From Aeromonas sp. FDAARGOS 1405 (GTDB lineage: Bacteria > Pseudomonadota > Gammaproteobacteria > Enterobacterales > Aeromonadaceae), in contig NZ_CP077311.1 of assembly GCF_019048265.1 (NCBI RefSeq), positions 2,923,001 through 2,987,000 on the forward strand: a stretch of DNA of 64,000 nucleotides, written 5' to 3'. Of the stretch, positions 1 through 7,716 are shown piece by piece. Position 1 is the first letter of the stretch. Every line of letters begins with the position of its first letter. Made by a program: the position numbers and the translations under genes. Below the pieces are notes generated by a model. That model saw nothing but the letters and a program-made list of their open reading frames with translations. It was not told the DNA's origin and searched no databases.

Positions 1-822
1 AAACGAGTTGTACTTGAACGGGTTGAACTCCGGCATGGTGTCGAGCCAGGCGGCGTTGGCAAAGGCGGGCAGCAGAGCGGGCACGGCCTTGAGCCCGGCG
101 AAGCGGGCAAAGCGGGTCACCCCGATCATCGGGGAGATCAGCACCAGCCGATCCGGTTTTGCCAGCGTGCCGCTCGGGTCGGCCAGCGCATCGAGCGCAT
201 ATTTCACCGCTAGCGCGCCGCCGTTGGAAAAGCCCACCAGATGCAGCGGCCGCTTGCCCGGTGCCAGCAATCTGGCCTCCCGCACCGCCAGTCGGGTGGC
301 GGCCAGCCAGGTTTCCCAATCCACATCTACGAGGCCAGCGGGCACTGTGCCGTGGCCGGGGATCCGCAGCCCCAGCGCGATAAAGCCCTGCTCCTGATAA
401 CGTCTGGCCAGATGGCGCAGGCTGTAGGGGGAGTCGGTCAGGCCGTGCAGCAGCACCGCCACCCCTTTGACTTCCCCCTCGGGGCGCAGCAGGTAGGAGC
501 GGTTCCAGTTCTGCTGAAAGCGGGCGGGATTGATGGGGGCGTCCTGATAGTAGCGATTGCTGGCCAGTTGCTGCTCCGGCGGCGTCTTGGCAACCACCTC
601 GGTGGCCACCAGCTCGAACAGCTCTGCTTCGCGGGCCAGATAGGCTTGCCAGTCGCTGCGATCGAGCTCATCGGCGCTGAGTTCGGGGGGCACCACTGTG
701 TGCCACAGCTGCAGCGGCGCTGCCTGCCAGGCGAAGTAGGCGATCACCGCCCATGCGGTCAGCAACAGCAGCAACAGGGTCAGCAGAGCACGGCGAACAA
801 GGCGGCGAGTGTGAGCCAGCAT
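1..822 (-). CDS. Alpha/beta-hydrolase, lipase-like, partial (runs off the window)
   Basis: The minus-strand frame is open from an ATG at 822 to the first base of the window, so only the N-terminal 274 residues are present. A hydrophobic stretch of Leu/Ala (about residues 12-32) after an Arg-rich start suggests a membrane anchor or uncleaved signal. The chain then shows the alpha/beta-hydrolase layout: an oxyanion-type LLHGLTDSP segment near residue 125 and the nucleophile elbow GFSNGG near residue 198. The catalytic Asp and His would lie outside the window. An AAGGA ribosome site precedes the ATG. Family membership (lipase/lysophospholipase-like hydrolases) follows from the two motifs; the substrate is unknown. 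Confidence 0.8.
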   Translation of the reverse strand, partial: MLAHTRRLVRRALLTLLLLLLTAWAVIAYFAWQAAPLQLWHTVVPPELSADELDRSDWQAYLAREAELFELVATEVVAKTPPEQQLASNRYYQDAPINPARFQQNWNRSYLLRPEGEVKGVAVLLHGLTDSPYSLRHLARRYQEQGFIALGLRIPGHGTVPAGLVDVDWETWLAATRLAVREARLLAPGKRPLHLVGFSNGGALAVKYALDALADPSGTLAKPDRLVLISPMIGVTRFARFAGLKAVPALLPAFANAAWLDTMPEFNPFKYNSF

Positions 823-1166
823 GGTGCAATCCTTGGCGATAGGGGTGGGGCCGCCTCTGGGCGGGCGAGTTCGGCGCAGCACCCTAGGCGCTGCCAATCG
901 GCTTAAAGCCTAATGGAAACAAGGTGATATGTATAGTTGATGGCGTTCGGCCACGCTGGCTGTGGGCACCAGATCCCGCTGTTGGCATCAGGCTGGCCGT
1001 TCAAAGGTTGCATCGCGGCCATCTGGCGCTGTGAACTTATCCGCGGATGCCCGCTTGGGCGCTGCGATCTTGCAACTATCTGCCCCTGAGCGGGGGCAAT
1101 TATGCTACTGTAGCGGCGTTTTTTGATGGATAAGCTGGCATTGGCCTTTTTTGAAGATGGAATGGT

Positions 1167-1289
1167 ATGCAGAACTTTGACGTAGTGAATTGGCTGATGC
1201 AGCAAACAGCCTCCCCGGCGCAGCCGGAACAGGCGATGGCACAACCGGGCGCGGCCCAGACCCTGTGGCAGGTGCACCATGCTGGCTAA
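1167..1289 (+). CDS. Possible 40-aa upstream ORF overlapping the rluF start
   Basis: The 456 bases between the hydrolase start and rluF contain no clear gene. The one candidate is a 40-codon ORF beginning MQNFDVVNW. Its TAA stop at 1287-1289 lies 11 bases inside rluF, a geometry that would allow translational coupling. It has only a weak GGA ribosome site and no recognisable family, and it could equally be chance. A small hairpin of GCCCC/GGGGC arms lies at about 1081-1098. Confidence 0.25.
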   Translation: MQNFDVVNWLMQQTASPAQPEQAMAQPGAAQTLWQVHHAG

Positions 1290-2313
1290 CGAATCCATGC
1301 GCCTGAACAAATACATCAGCGAGAGTGGTATCTGCTCGCGCCGCGAGGCCGACCGCTTTATCGAGCAGGGCCACGTCTTTATCAACGGCAAGCGCGCCGG
1401 GATCGGCGATCAGGTGCAGGTTGGCGATCTGGTCAAGGTGAACGGTCAGGTGATCGAGCCGCGCGAGGCGGACAGTCTGGTGCTGATCGCCCTCAACAAG
1501 CCGGTGGGCATCGTCAGTACCACGGAGGCGGGCGAGAAGGACAATATCGTCGATTTCGTCAACCACAGCACCCGGGTCTTCCCCATCGGGCGGCTCGACA
1601 AGGATTCGCAGGGGCTGATTTTCCTCACCAACCACGGCGATCTGGTCAACAAGATCCTGCGGGCAGGCAACGATCACGAGAAAGAGTATCTGGTGACCGT
1701 CGACAAGCCGGTGACCGACGAGTTTGTGCGCGGCATGGCGGCCGGGGTGCCGATCCTTGGTACTGTGACCAAGAAGTGCAAGGTGAAGAAAGAGGCACCG
1801 TTCGTCTTTCGCATCACCCTGGTGCAGGGGCTGAATCGCCAGATCCGCCGCATGTGCGAACACTTCGGTTTTGAAGTGACCAAGCTGGAGCGTATCCGCA
1901 TCATGAACGTCAGCCTCAAGGGGCTGCCGGTGGGCGAGTGGCGCGATCTCACCGACGACGAGCTGATCGATCTGTTCAAGCTGATTGAGGACTCCTCCTC
2001 CGAGGTGAAACCGGCCAAAGGCGACAAGCCCAAGGCGGCCAAGGCCCCTGCGGCGCAAACCGCCAAACCGGGGCAGGGCAAGAAGCCGCGCCGCGATGAC
2101 GATCACGAGATTGGCGGGCGTCCCAATGTGCCGGGCCCGGAAGCTTTCGAGAAGAAGCTGCCGGTGGGCAAGGGTGGCGCGGGCAAAGGTGCCGCCAACA
2201 AGGGCGGCGCTGGCAAGGGCAGTGCAGGCAAAGGGGCTCCCGGCAAGGGTGGCAAACCGGCCGCAGGCAAGCCGCGCACCGCTAACACCGGACGGCAGAA
2301 GAAGGGGCGCTGA
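1279..2313 (+). CDS. rluF: 23S rRNA pseudouridine(2604) synthase RluF
   Basis: This enzyme isomerises uridine 2604 of 23S rRNA to pseudouridine in the cytoplasm. An N-terminal S4 RNA-binding domain (about residues 7-65, [10 protein letters not shown]) is followed by the RsuA-family catalytic domain with the [10 protein letters not shown] motif carrying the catalytic Asp. The sequence follows E. coli RluF closely up to the [15 protein letters not shown] block near residue 235. After that comes a tail of about 105 residues made almost entirely of Gly, Lys, Ala and Pro in [12 protein letters not shown] repeats, rather longer than the basic tail of E. coli RluF. An AGGTG ribosome site precedes ATG 1279; an in-frame ATG at 1297 is an alternative start. 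Confidence 0.93.
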   Translation: MLANESMRLNKYISESGICSRREADRFIEQGHVFINGKRAGIGDQVQVGDLVKVNGQVIEPREADSLVLIALNKPVGIVSTTEAGEKDNIVDFVNHSTRVFPIGRLDKDSQGLIFLTNHGDLVNKILRAGNDHEKEYLVTVDKPVTDEFVRGMAAGVPILGTVTKKCKVKKEAPFVFRITLVQGLNRQIRRMCEHFGFEVTKLERIRIMNVSLKGLPVGEWRDLTDDELIDLFKLIEDSSSEVKPAKGDKPKAAKAPAAQTAKPGQGKKPRRDDDHEIGGRPNVPGPEAFEKKLPVGKGGAGKGAANKGGAGKGSAGKGAPGKGGKPAAGKPRTANTGRQKKGR

Positions 2314-2353
2314 GTTGTCCCTCTGAGTGGCGTCAGCCTCGTCTTGTTATCCC

Positions 2354-2382
2354 CAACACACCGGCCTCAGGCCGGTGTGTTG
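2354..2382. terminator. Long perfect hairpin between convergent rluF and the CynX-like gene
   Basis: Arms CAACACACCGGCCT and AGGCCGGTGTGTTG form a 14-bp perfect palindrome with one central base, so the real loop must open a few pairs. It overlaps the last codons of the minus-strand transporter gene. Neither side has a good U-run, so it may act as a weak bidirectional terminator or 3'-end stabiliser. Confidence 0.5.
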
Positions 2383-3641
2383 CTTTGGGCCGCAGAGCCG
2401 GTTGGGAGGGGCGCCGAAAGGGGCTGCTCGCTGGCGGTCGGTAACCGCATGACGCGAGGGTAGTGGCGCGGGTCGAGACGCAGCACCAGCAGGCTCATCA
2501 GCAGCAATCCTCCCAGCTGCCACTGCCAGGCGGCCGCGAAGTCGCCCACATAGTGATAGAGCCGCGCCGCCACCCAGGGGCCGGTGGCGGCCAGCATAAA
2601 GCCGAAGCCCTGCATCAGGGCGCTTAAGGTGCCCGCACGGCGTGGGTCTGGCAGGTGATCGAGCGCAATCACCATGATGAGGGAAAAGCTGCCGCCAAGA
2701 CCGGTGCCGCACAGCATGCACCAGAGAATCGGGGCACTGGCTGGTGCCAGCCAGAGGCCGCCAAATCCCGCCAACTGCATGGCAATCGCCAGCCCCATCC
2801 ATGGCCGCCGATCCAGACTGCGCGCCGCCAGTAGCGGCAAGCCGAGGCCGCTGGCGGTCTGCGCCAGTGCCAGCCAGGCGACCAGCTCGCCAGCCTGCGC
2901 AGCGTTCCACCCATTCGCCATATAGGCGGGGGCCAGCCAGGCCACTACGATGCCGTAACCGCTGTTGATAATGCCAAAGCAGACGATCAGCAACCAGCTG
3001 CGGGGCAGGGTGATCAGCCGCTGCTCGCCGTGAGGCGCGTGGCTGGTGGCCGTGTGCGGCAGGCGCACCTTGCCGATCAGCCAGCCGAGGGCCAGCAGCA
3101 GCGGCAGGCTCCAGAGTGCCAGTGCCTGCGACCAGTCGAGGCTTGCCGCCAGTCGCGGCGTGAGGCTGGCTCCGAGCGCGCCACCTCCCATCATACAGGC
3201 GGAGAAGATCCCCATCACCAGCGGTACCTTGTGGGTGAACGCCTGCTTGATCAGCGCTGGCAGCACCCCCTGTACCAGTGCCGACCCCAATCCACAAAGC
3301 GCCGCGCTGGCGATCAGCAGGGCGCCGCTCTGGGCATCGAAGCGCATGGCGCTGCCAATGCCGAGCAGCAGCAGGGCCAGCCCCAGCAGTTGGCACGCAC
3401 TGGCGCGTCTACGCAGGCTGGGGGTGAGCAGCACGCCAATCCCGATGAGCCAGAGCGGCAGCAGGGTAAGCCAGGCGAGGGTGTCCATCCCCAGCGACAG
3501 GGCGCGGCCAATCTCGCCGCTCAGCGGGCCGATGGCGGTAAGAAAGGGGCGCAGATTCAGGCCAGTCAGGATCACCAGCACCAGCAGGGCAAACTGCTGG
3601 CGGCGCGCTTCTGCCGGGCGTTCAAAAGTCCCTTTACTCAT
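2367..3641 (-). CDS. MFS transporter of the CynX/NimT family
   Basis: A 424-residue inner-membrane protein with about 12 hydrophobic segments. The N-terminal motif LTGLNLRPFLTAIGPLSGEI is characteristic of the CynX/NimT/YycB branch of the major facilitator superfamily (cyanate and 2-nitroimidazole transporters). The start overlaps the end of the deaminase gene by 8 bases, so the two are one operon and probably translationally coupled. The gene partner suggests transport of a nucleobase or a related small amide, but this is inference; the substrate is not readable from sequence. Confidence 0.85.
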   Translation of the reverse strand: MSKGTFERPAEARRQQFALLVLVILTGLNLRPFLTAIGPLSGEIGRALSLGMDTLAWLTLLPLWLIGIGVLLTPSLRRRASACQLLGLALLLLGIGSAMRFDAQSGALLIASAALCGLGSALVQGVLPALIKQAFTHKVPLVMGIFSACMMGGGALGASLTPRLAASLDWSQALALWSLPLLLALGWLIGKVRLPHTATSHAPHGEQRLITLPRSWLLIVCFGIINSGYGIVVAWLAPAYMANGWNAAQAGELVAWLALAQTASGLGLPLLAARSLDRRPWMGLAIAMQLAGFGGLWLAPASAPILWCMLCGTGLGGSFSLIMVIALDHLPDPRRAGTLSALMQGFGFMLAATGPWVAARLYHYVGDFAAAWQWQLGGLLLMSLLVLRLDPRHYPRVMRLPTASEQPLSAPLPTGSAAQSNTPA

Positions 3642-4155
3642 GATCAGGCGCTGCTTGTTGCGGCTGGTGGCCGTAGAGATCCGCCGCCGTCATGGTGACG
3701 GCCAGTTTGACCAGCGGCAGAGGTGGCGGTGCCAGCGGCAGTCCCAGCGTTTGATAGGCGGCAGTGCTGTCAAAGCCGAACGGGGCCGCATCGGCGTTAT
3801 CAAAGGCGTAATAGACGGCGGCTATACCGTTCATCACCAGCGCGCCGAGGCACATGGGGCAGGGGTGACCGCTGGCATAGACGATGCTGCCCGCGAGCGG
3901 CGCGCTCTGGCTTGCCTTGCGCAGCGCCTCCAGCTCGGCGTGACGGGTGGGATCGCCATCCAGATGAATGCCGTTGACCGCGCTCGCTACCAGCTGGTCA
4001 TCGCGCACCAGCAGGGCGGCGAAGGGGCGACCGCCCTGCCGGTGATTTGCTCTGGCCAGTTGCACCGCCTGCTCCAGCCATTGTCGGTGAGTCTGGAGTG
4101 AGGTTGATGGGGTGAGCGAGCGAAGAGGGGTAGACGCTACAAGAGGCTGTGACAT
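3634..4155 (-). CDS. Nucleoside/nucleobase deaminase (CMP/dCMP deaminase fold)
   Basis: A 173-residue zinc-dependent hydrolytic deaminase. The zinc site and general base are visible: HAE at residues 72-74 and PCPMC at 98-102, with the ATP-grasp-like GRPFAALLV strand before them. Size and spacing fit the guanine deaminase (GuaD)/TadA-like branch better than cytidine deaminases, but the base is not certain. The first 22 residues are probably unstructured. It is first in an operon with the CynX-like transporter and diverges from a LysR regulator, the usual layout for a substrate-induced catabolic pair. Confidence 0.85.
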   Translation of the reverse strand: MSQPLVASTPLRSLTPSTSLQTHRQWLEQAVQLARANHRQGGRPFAALLVRDDQLVASAVNGIHLDGDPTRHAELEALRKASQSAPLAGSIVYASGHPCPMCLGALVMNGIAAVYYAFDNADAAPFGFDSTAAYQTLGLPLAPPPLPLVKLAVTMTAADLYGHQPQQAAPDHE

Positions 4156-4207
4156 GATGAAAAACCCTGATTTGACAGAACAAATGCCAGCCTAGCGGCG
4201 AAAAAAG

Positions 4208-4226
4208 TCATTTGGAAATTAAATGA
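4208..4226. promoter_or_regulatory. Putative LysR operator between deaminase operon and its regulator
   Basis: Inverted repeat TCATTT-7 bases-AAATGA containing a T-N11-A LysR-box core, centred in the 109-base divergent intergenic region. Its position, about 40 bases from the regulator start, is right for autorepression and activation of the divergent operon. Confidence 0.5.
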
Positions 4227-4264
4227 TAGAATGAGTTTCAGTGGTTTTGTAAATGGAGTGCCCC

Positions 4265-5107
4265 ATGCTGGATCCCCTGTTGCTGCGCAGTTTTGTCGCC
4301 ATTATCGACACCGGCAGTTTTACCCGCGCCGGTGAACGGGTTCATCTGACCCAATCCACCATCAGCCAGCAGATCCGCCGCCTTGAGCAGCAGCTTGGCT
4401 GTCCGCTGCTGGACCGCTCCGGTCGGCAGGTGGTGGCGACGGCGGAGGGGGAAAAATTGCTGGGGCTGGCCCGCCGCATTCTGGCGCTGCTGGCGCAGGC
4501 CGAGGAGCAGGTGAGCGAGGGGAGCTTGTCCCTCAGCCTCGGGGTGCCGGAGGATTTCGCCGCAGGCGCCATTACCCCTGTGCTGGCCGCCTTTGCCCGT
4601 GACTACCCCGAGGTGCGGCTGGAGGTGCAAAGTGGCCTGAGCCACGAGATCTGGCAGCGCTTCGAGGCGGGAGAGCTGGATCTGGCGCTGGTCAAGCAGA
4701 CTCGCGGGCAGGGTTCGCCCCTTGCCAGTTGGCGCGAGCCGCTGGTGTGGGTCGACAGTCGCGACTGGCCCGCACGGGAACGGGATCCGCTGCCGCTGGT
4801 GGTGTTCCCGAGCGAAGGGCTCTATCGGCGGCAGATGACCGAGGCGCTCGATGGCCTCGGTCGGCGTTGGCGTATCGCCTATGTCAGCGCCAGCCTTGCC
4901 AGCTTGCAGGGGGCGGTGAGCGCGGGGATCGGGGTGAGCTTGCTACCCAAACGGCTGATGCCCGCCGATCAGCTGGCCCTGACCCAGTGGCCCAAGGTGG
5001 TGCCGGTGGAGCTGGCGCTCCATGCCGGGGGAAGCGGGAGCGAGCCGCTCACCCGCTTGAGTGCGGCCCTAATCGCCCTCTGTGACGAGGTGATGGGGCC
5101 GCAGTGA
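4265..5107 (+). CDS. LysR-family transcriptional regulator
   Basis: A 280-residue regulator with an N-terminal winged helix-turn-helix (residues 1-60, LLRSFVAIIDTGSFTRAGE then STISQQIRRLEQQLG) and a C-terminal co-inducer domain of type 2 periplasmic-binding fold. ATG 4265 is preferred over the in-frame ATG 4253 because GGAG lies at the right distance and the HTH then begins as in the family. It is divergent from the deaminase/CynX-like operon and most likely controls it. The inducer is unknown. Confidence 0.88.
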   Translation: MLDPLLLRSFVAIIDTGSFTRAGERVHLTQSTISQQIRRLEQQLGCPLLDRSGRQVVATAEGEKLLGLARRILALLAQAEEQVSEGSLSLSLGVPEDFAAGAITPVLAAFARDYPEVRLEVQSGLSHEIWQRFEAGELDLALVKQTRGQGSPLASWREPLVWVDSRDWPARERDPLPLVVFPSEGLYRRQMTEALDGLGRRWRIAYVSASLASLQGAVSAGIGVSLLPKRLMPADQLALTQWPKVVPVELALHAGGSGSEPLTRLSAALIALCDEVMGPQ

Positions 5108-5184
5108 GTGGCTATGTGGGGGAAAAACTTCTGTGGGGAAAAACTGGCGTCGGAAAGATAAGGCAGAAAAAGTGCGGGGAGGGA

Positions 5185-5340
5185 TCAGTGATCCTTCCCC
5201 TCCGCCAGCTTGCGCTCGTAATCCTGTTTCACAATGGCCAGTGCCGCCAGCACCAGCTCGGGAGCCAGCTGGTTGGTCTCCAGCAGTTCAATCAGATCCA
5301 CCGCGAGTTTTACCTCGGGCGGGGCAGTTTCCAGTGACAT
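5185..5340 (-). CDS. ybaM: YbaM-like DUF2496 small protein
   Basis: A 51-residue cytoplasmic protein beginning [20 protein letters not shown] and ending in a basic/acidic tail, closely resembling E. coli YbaM (DUF2496). No catalytic motif is apparent and no function is established for the family. A longer reading upstream of ATG 5340 is possible but lacks family similarity. Confidence 0.8.
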   Translation of the reverse strand: MSLETAPPEVKLAVDLIELLETNQLAPELVLAALAIVKQDYERKLAEGKDH

Positions 5341-5435
5341 GGGCAGGGTTCCGGTTGCGGGAAGAGGGGGGATTATACAGGGGCGCCGCCGCAGGCCGAA
5401 AGCGCCCGCTGTATCGGGAAGGGGAATCACCAGGG

Positions 5436-5906
5436 TCAGAGGTGCTGGCGCATCTCCTTGTCGATCTCCTCGCGCAGGGCGATCAGCTTTTTGGCGTACT
5501 GCTGCAACTGCAGATCGCTCTCGCTCACCGGTTGCCACTGAGGTACCGGGGTCGGCTTGCCCTGCTCATCCATCGCCACAAAGATGATGATGCAGTGGGT
5601 GGTCTTGTGGCGCTCGGTCTCGGTGGGGTGGCGGCTGTAGACATCTACCGCCAGATGCATGCTGGTGGTACCGGTGTGGATCACCTGGGCGTGCACCTCT
5701 ACCAGCTGGCCAATCTGGATGGGGCGCAAAAAGCGGATCCCTCCCACATAGACGGTCACCGCATAGCCGCCACACCAGCCAGCGGCGCAGGCATAGCCCG
5801 CCTGATCGATCCACTTCATCACCATGCCGCCATGCACCTTGCCGCCGAAGTTGACGTCAGAGGGTTCGGCCAAAAATTGCAGGGTCAGTTCGCGGGGGGG
5901 GATCAT
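5436..5906 (-). CDS. Acyl-CoA thioesterase (hotdog fold)
   Basis: A 156-residue single-hotdog thioesterase that hydrolyses acyl-CoA to free acid and CoA in the cytoplasm. The hallmark segment [20 protein letters not shown] is near residues 20-40, followed by the [18 protein letters not shown] strand. It resembles the cytosolic acyl-CoA hydrolase/YciA-type group. ATG 5906 is chosen because AAGGAGAG stands upstream; an ATG at 5930 that overlaps the stop of the preceding gene is the alternative. The gene follows a small exported protein on the same strand. Confidence 0.85.
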   Translation of the reverse strand: MIPPRELTLQFLAEPSDVNFGGKVHGGMVMKWIDQAGYACAAGWCGGYAVTVYVGGIRFLRPIQIGQLVEVHAQVIHTGTTSMHLAVDVYSRHPTETERHKTTHCIIIFVAMDEQGKPTPVPQWQPVSESDLQLQQYAKKLIALREEIDKEMRQHL

Positions 5907-5926
5907 GCTCTCTCCTTGGTTCGGGG

Positions 5927-6229
5927 TCATTGACGGTAGCTCTTGCGGTAGGAGTCAGCCTGTTGGCAGGGGGGCAGGTTGTTGAGGTCGGGCCGCTTGT
6001 TGCCCTCGCGCTGGCCGAAGCTGGCGAACTCCTGCTGACACGTGTCGGCCTTGCCGCCCTCCTTGATGCAGGCGTCGATCCGCTGTTGCTTGCCCTGCTC
6101 GACCAGTTGCTGCTGAGCTTGCTGGCAGGCGGCATCCAGCTTGGCCTGCTGGGCTGAGCGATCCAGCTCGCTGGCGGCACTGGCAGTGCCGCACAACAGC
6201 AGAACCACGAAAGGGGTGATGATGCGCAT
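5927..6229 (-). CDS. Small exported protein, function unknown
   Basis: A 100-residue protein with a clear signal peptide (RIITPFVVLLLCGTASA, cleavage after about residue 18) and a Gln-rich helical mature part containing four cysteines after the signal, which could form two disulfides in the periplasm. AAGGAG precedes the ATG. It is directly upstream of the thioesterase with a 4-base overlap if the longer thioesterase start is used. No recognised family. Confidence 0.75.
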   Translation of the reverse strand: MRIITPFVVLLLCGTASAASELDRSAQQAKLDAACQQAQQQLVEQGKQQRIDACIKEGGKADTCQQEFASFGQREGNKRPDLNNLPPCQQADSYRKSYRQ

Positions 6230-6371
6230 CCTGATGCTCCTTGTTGACCTGTTTCAGGTATACCGCGAATGGCGGCAGGATGCACAGGGGGGCGGCGCAA
6301 TAATGGGGCCCATTCACTCTTGGTTCATGACGCCAGCGCCAGCATGGGGCGAACAATAGCGAGGTGTCACG

Positions 6372-7010
6372 ATGAAACAGATGCTGGAACAGTTACTGGG
6401 GGCTGGCAAAGGCTGGCTCAACGAAGGCGGCGACAAGCGCAAGGGGCAGATGCAGGGAGCGCTGGCCGGTGGCGCGCTCGGTATGCTGCTGGGCAATAAA
6501 AAAGTGCGCAAATATGGCGGCAAGGCCGCTGCCGTGGGCGGCGCGGCAGCCCTTGGCGGGCTGGCCTACAAGCTCTATCAGGATTGGCAGGCCCAGCAGG
6601 CGGCACCCGCCCAGCCTACCCATCCCGTCAGTACCCTGGAAGGCAATGCGCTGGACGCCCGCGCGGCCCTCTTGGTGCGCGCCATGGTGGCGGCAGCCCG
6701 TGCCGATGGCCATATCGACGGCGCCGAGCGCCAGAAAATTCAGGAGTACCTGACCGAACAGGGTCAGAGCGATGTGGCCCGCTGGATTGACGCCGAGCTG
6801 GCCCGTCCCCTCGATCCTCACGCACTGGCGCGGGAAGTGACCGACATGGAGCTGGCCACCGAGGTCTATCTCGCCTCCCTGCTTGCCATCGAGGTGGATC
6901 ACTTTATGGAGCGCGGTTATCTCGACGAGCTGGCGCGCGCCCTCAAGCTCGATGACAACCTCAAGGGAAGCATCGAGCGGCAGGTGGCTCAGCTTAACGC
7001 CCCCGCCTGA
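6372..7010 (+). CDS. yebE: YebE-like DUF533 inner-membrane protein
   Basis: A 212-residue protein of the DUF533/YebE family. Residues 1-70 are Gly/Ala-rich with a hydrophobic segment (AAAVGGAAALGGLAYKLY) likely to insert in the inner membrane. Residues 90-212 form a TerB-like helical domain with the RAMVAAARADGHIDGAE signature of this family. YebE of E. coli is an envelope-stress-associated protein of unknown activity; nothing here defines it further. AGGT stands before the ATG. Confidence 0.85.
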   Translation: MKQMLEQLLGAGKGWLNEGGDKRKGQMQGALAGGALGMLLGNKKVRKYGGKAAAVGGAAALGGLAYKLYQDWQAQQAAPAQPTHPVSTLEGNALDARAALLVRAMVAAARADGHIDGAERQKIQEYLTEQGQSDVARWIDAELARPLDPHALAREVTDMELATEVYLASLLAIEVDHFMERGYLDELARALKLDDNLKGSIERQVAQLNAPA

Positions 7011-7037
7011 TATCCCTCACCGCCATGGATTGCCGAT

Positions 7038-7066
7038 AACGCCCCGTTCATGGGGCGTTGTTGTTT
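7038..7066 (+). terminator. Intrinsic terminator after yebE-like gene
   Basis: AACGCCCC and GGGGCGTT arms with a 6-base loop followed by GTTGTTT. Confidence 0.8.
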
Positions 7067-7164
7067 CTGCTGCCCGTCAAAAGATGCGGATGAGCCTATT
7101 TGGATTGCTGAGCACAGCCCCTAAGATGGCGCAGGACCATCACCATTTTTGCAAGGAGCAACCG

Positions 7165-7623
7165 TTGGAAATACGCAAGGCAACAGCACTGGATATAGAC
7201 GCCATTGTCGAGCTGAATCGGCAGATAGGAGAGATCCACCATCAGCACTATCCCGAGGTGTTCTGCCCGCCGTCACCAGAGGAGCGGGCATTTTTGCTCG
7301 ATGCCATTGCCGCAGAAGGGCGTCTGTTCTGCGTTGCCGAGCAGGATGGCAGGGTGGTGGGCTTTTTGACGGCGCGGATCGATATCAATGATTCTGTGCC
7401 GTTTCTCACCCGTGCGCCGATCTGCCGCATCGGCTCCGTGGTGGTGGATGAGCAGCACCGCTCCCATGGGATTGGCAAGGCGCTGATCGCCCATTGCGAT
7501 GAGTGGGCCAAGGCCCGTGATGCTCAGCAAATCCGGCTGGAGGTGATGGCCTTCAACGAGCGCGCCAAAGCCCTCTACGAGGCGCTGGGCTTCAAGGTGC
7601 AGTCGCAGATCATGGCCAGATGA
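7165..7623 (+). CDS. GNAT-family N-acetyltransferase
   Basis: A 152-residue acetyl-CoA-dependent acyltransferase. Motif A is visible as SVVVDEQHRSHGIGKALI (Q/R-x-x-G-x-G/A), followed by ALYEALGF of motif B at the C-terminus. A TTG start at 7165 is chosen because AAGGAG lies 6 bases upstream and the protein then begins MEIRKATALD, as many GNATs do. The acceptor is unknown. It stands alone between two terminators. Confidence 0.85.
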   Translation: MEIRKATALDIDAIVELNRQIGEIHHQHYPEVFCPPSPEERAFLLDAIAAEGRLFCVAEQDGRVVGFLTARIDINDSVPFLTRAPICRIGSVVVDEQHRSHGIGKALIAHCDEWAKARDAQQIRLEVMAFNERAKALYEALGFKVQSQIMAR

Positions 7624-7665
7624 TCAGTTTTTGATGGCGAGACAAGGCGCGTCACTCCCCAACTA

Positions 7666-7697
7666 CAAAGGCCCGTTGCGGGCCTTTGTTCGTTTCG
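7666..7697. terminator. Bidirectional terminator between the convergent GNAT and MocR genes
   Basis: CAAAGGCCCG-TTG-CGGGCCTTTG hairpin followed by TTCGTTT on the plus strand. Confidence 0.8.
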
Positions 7698-7716
7698 CCA
7701 ACGGCTCTTTGCCACG

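Noticed and set aside
4253..4264. LysR start at ATG 4253
   Set aside because: The ribosome site GGAG overlaps these codons and suits ATG 4265, which also gives the family N-terminus.
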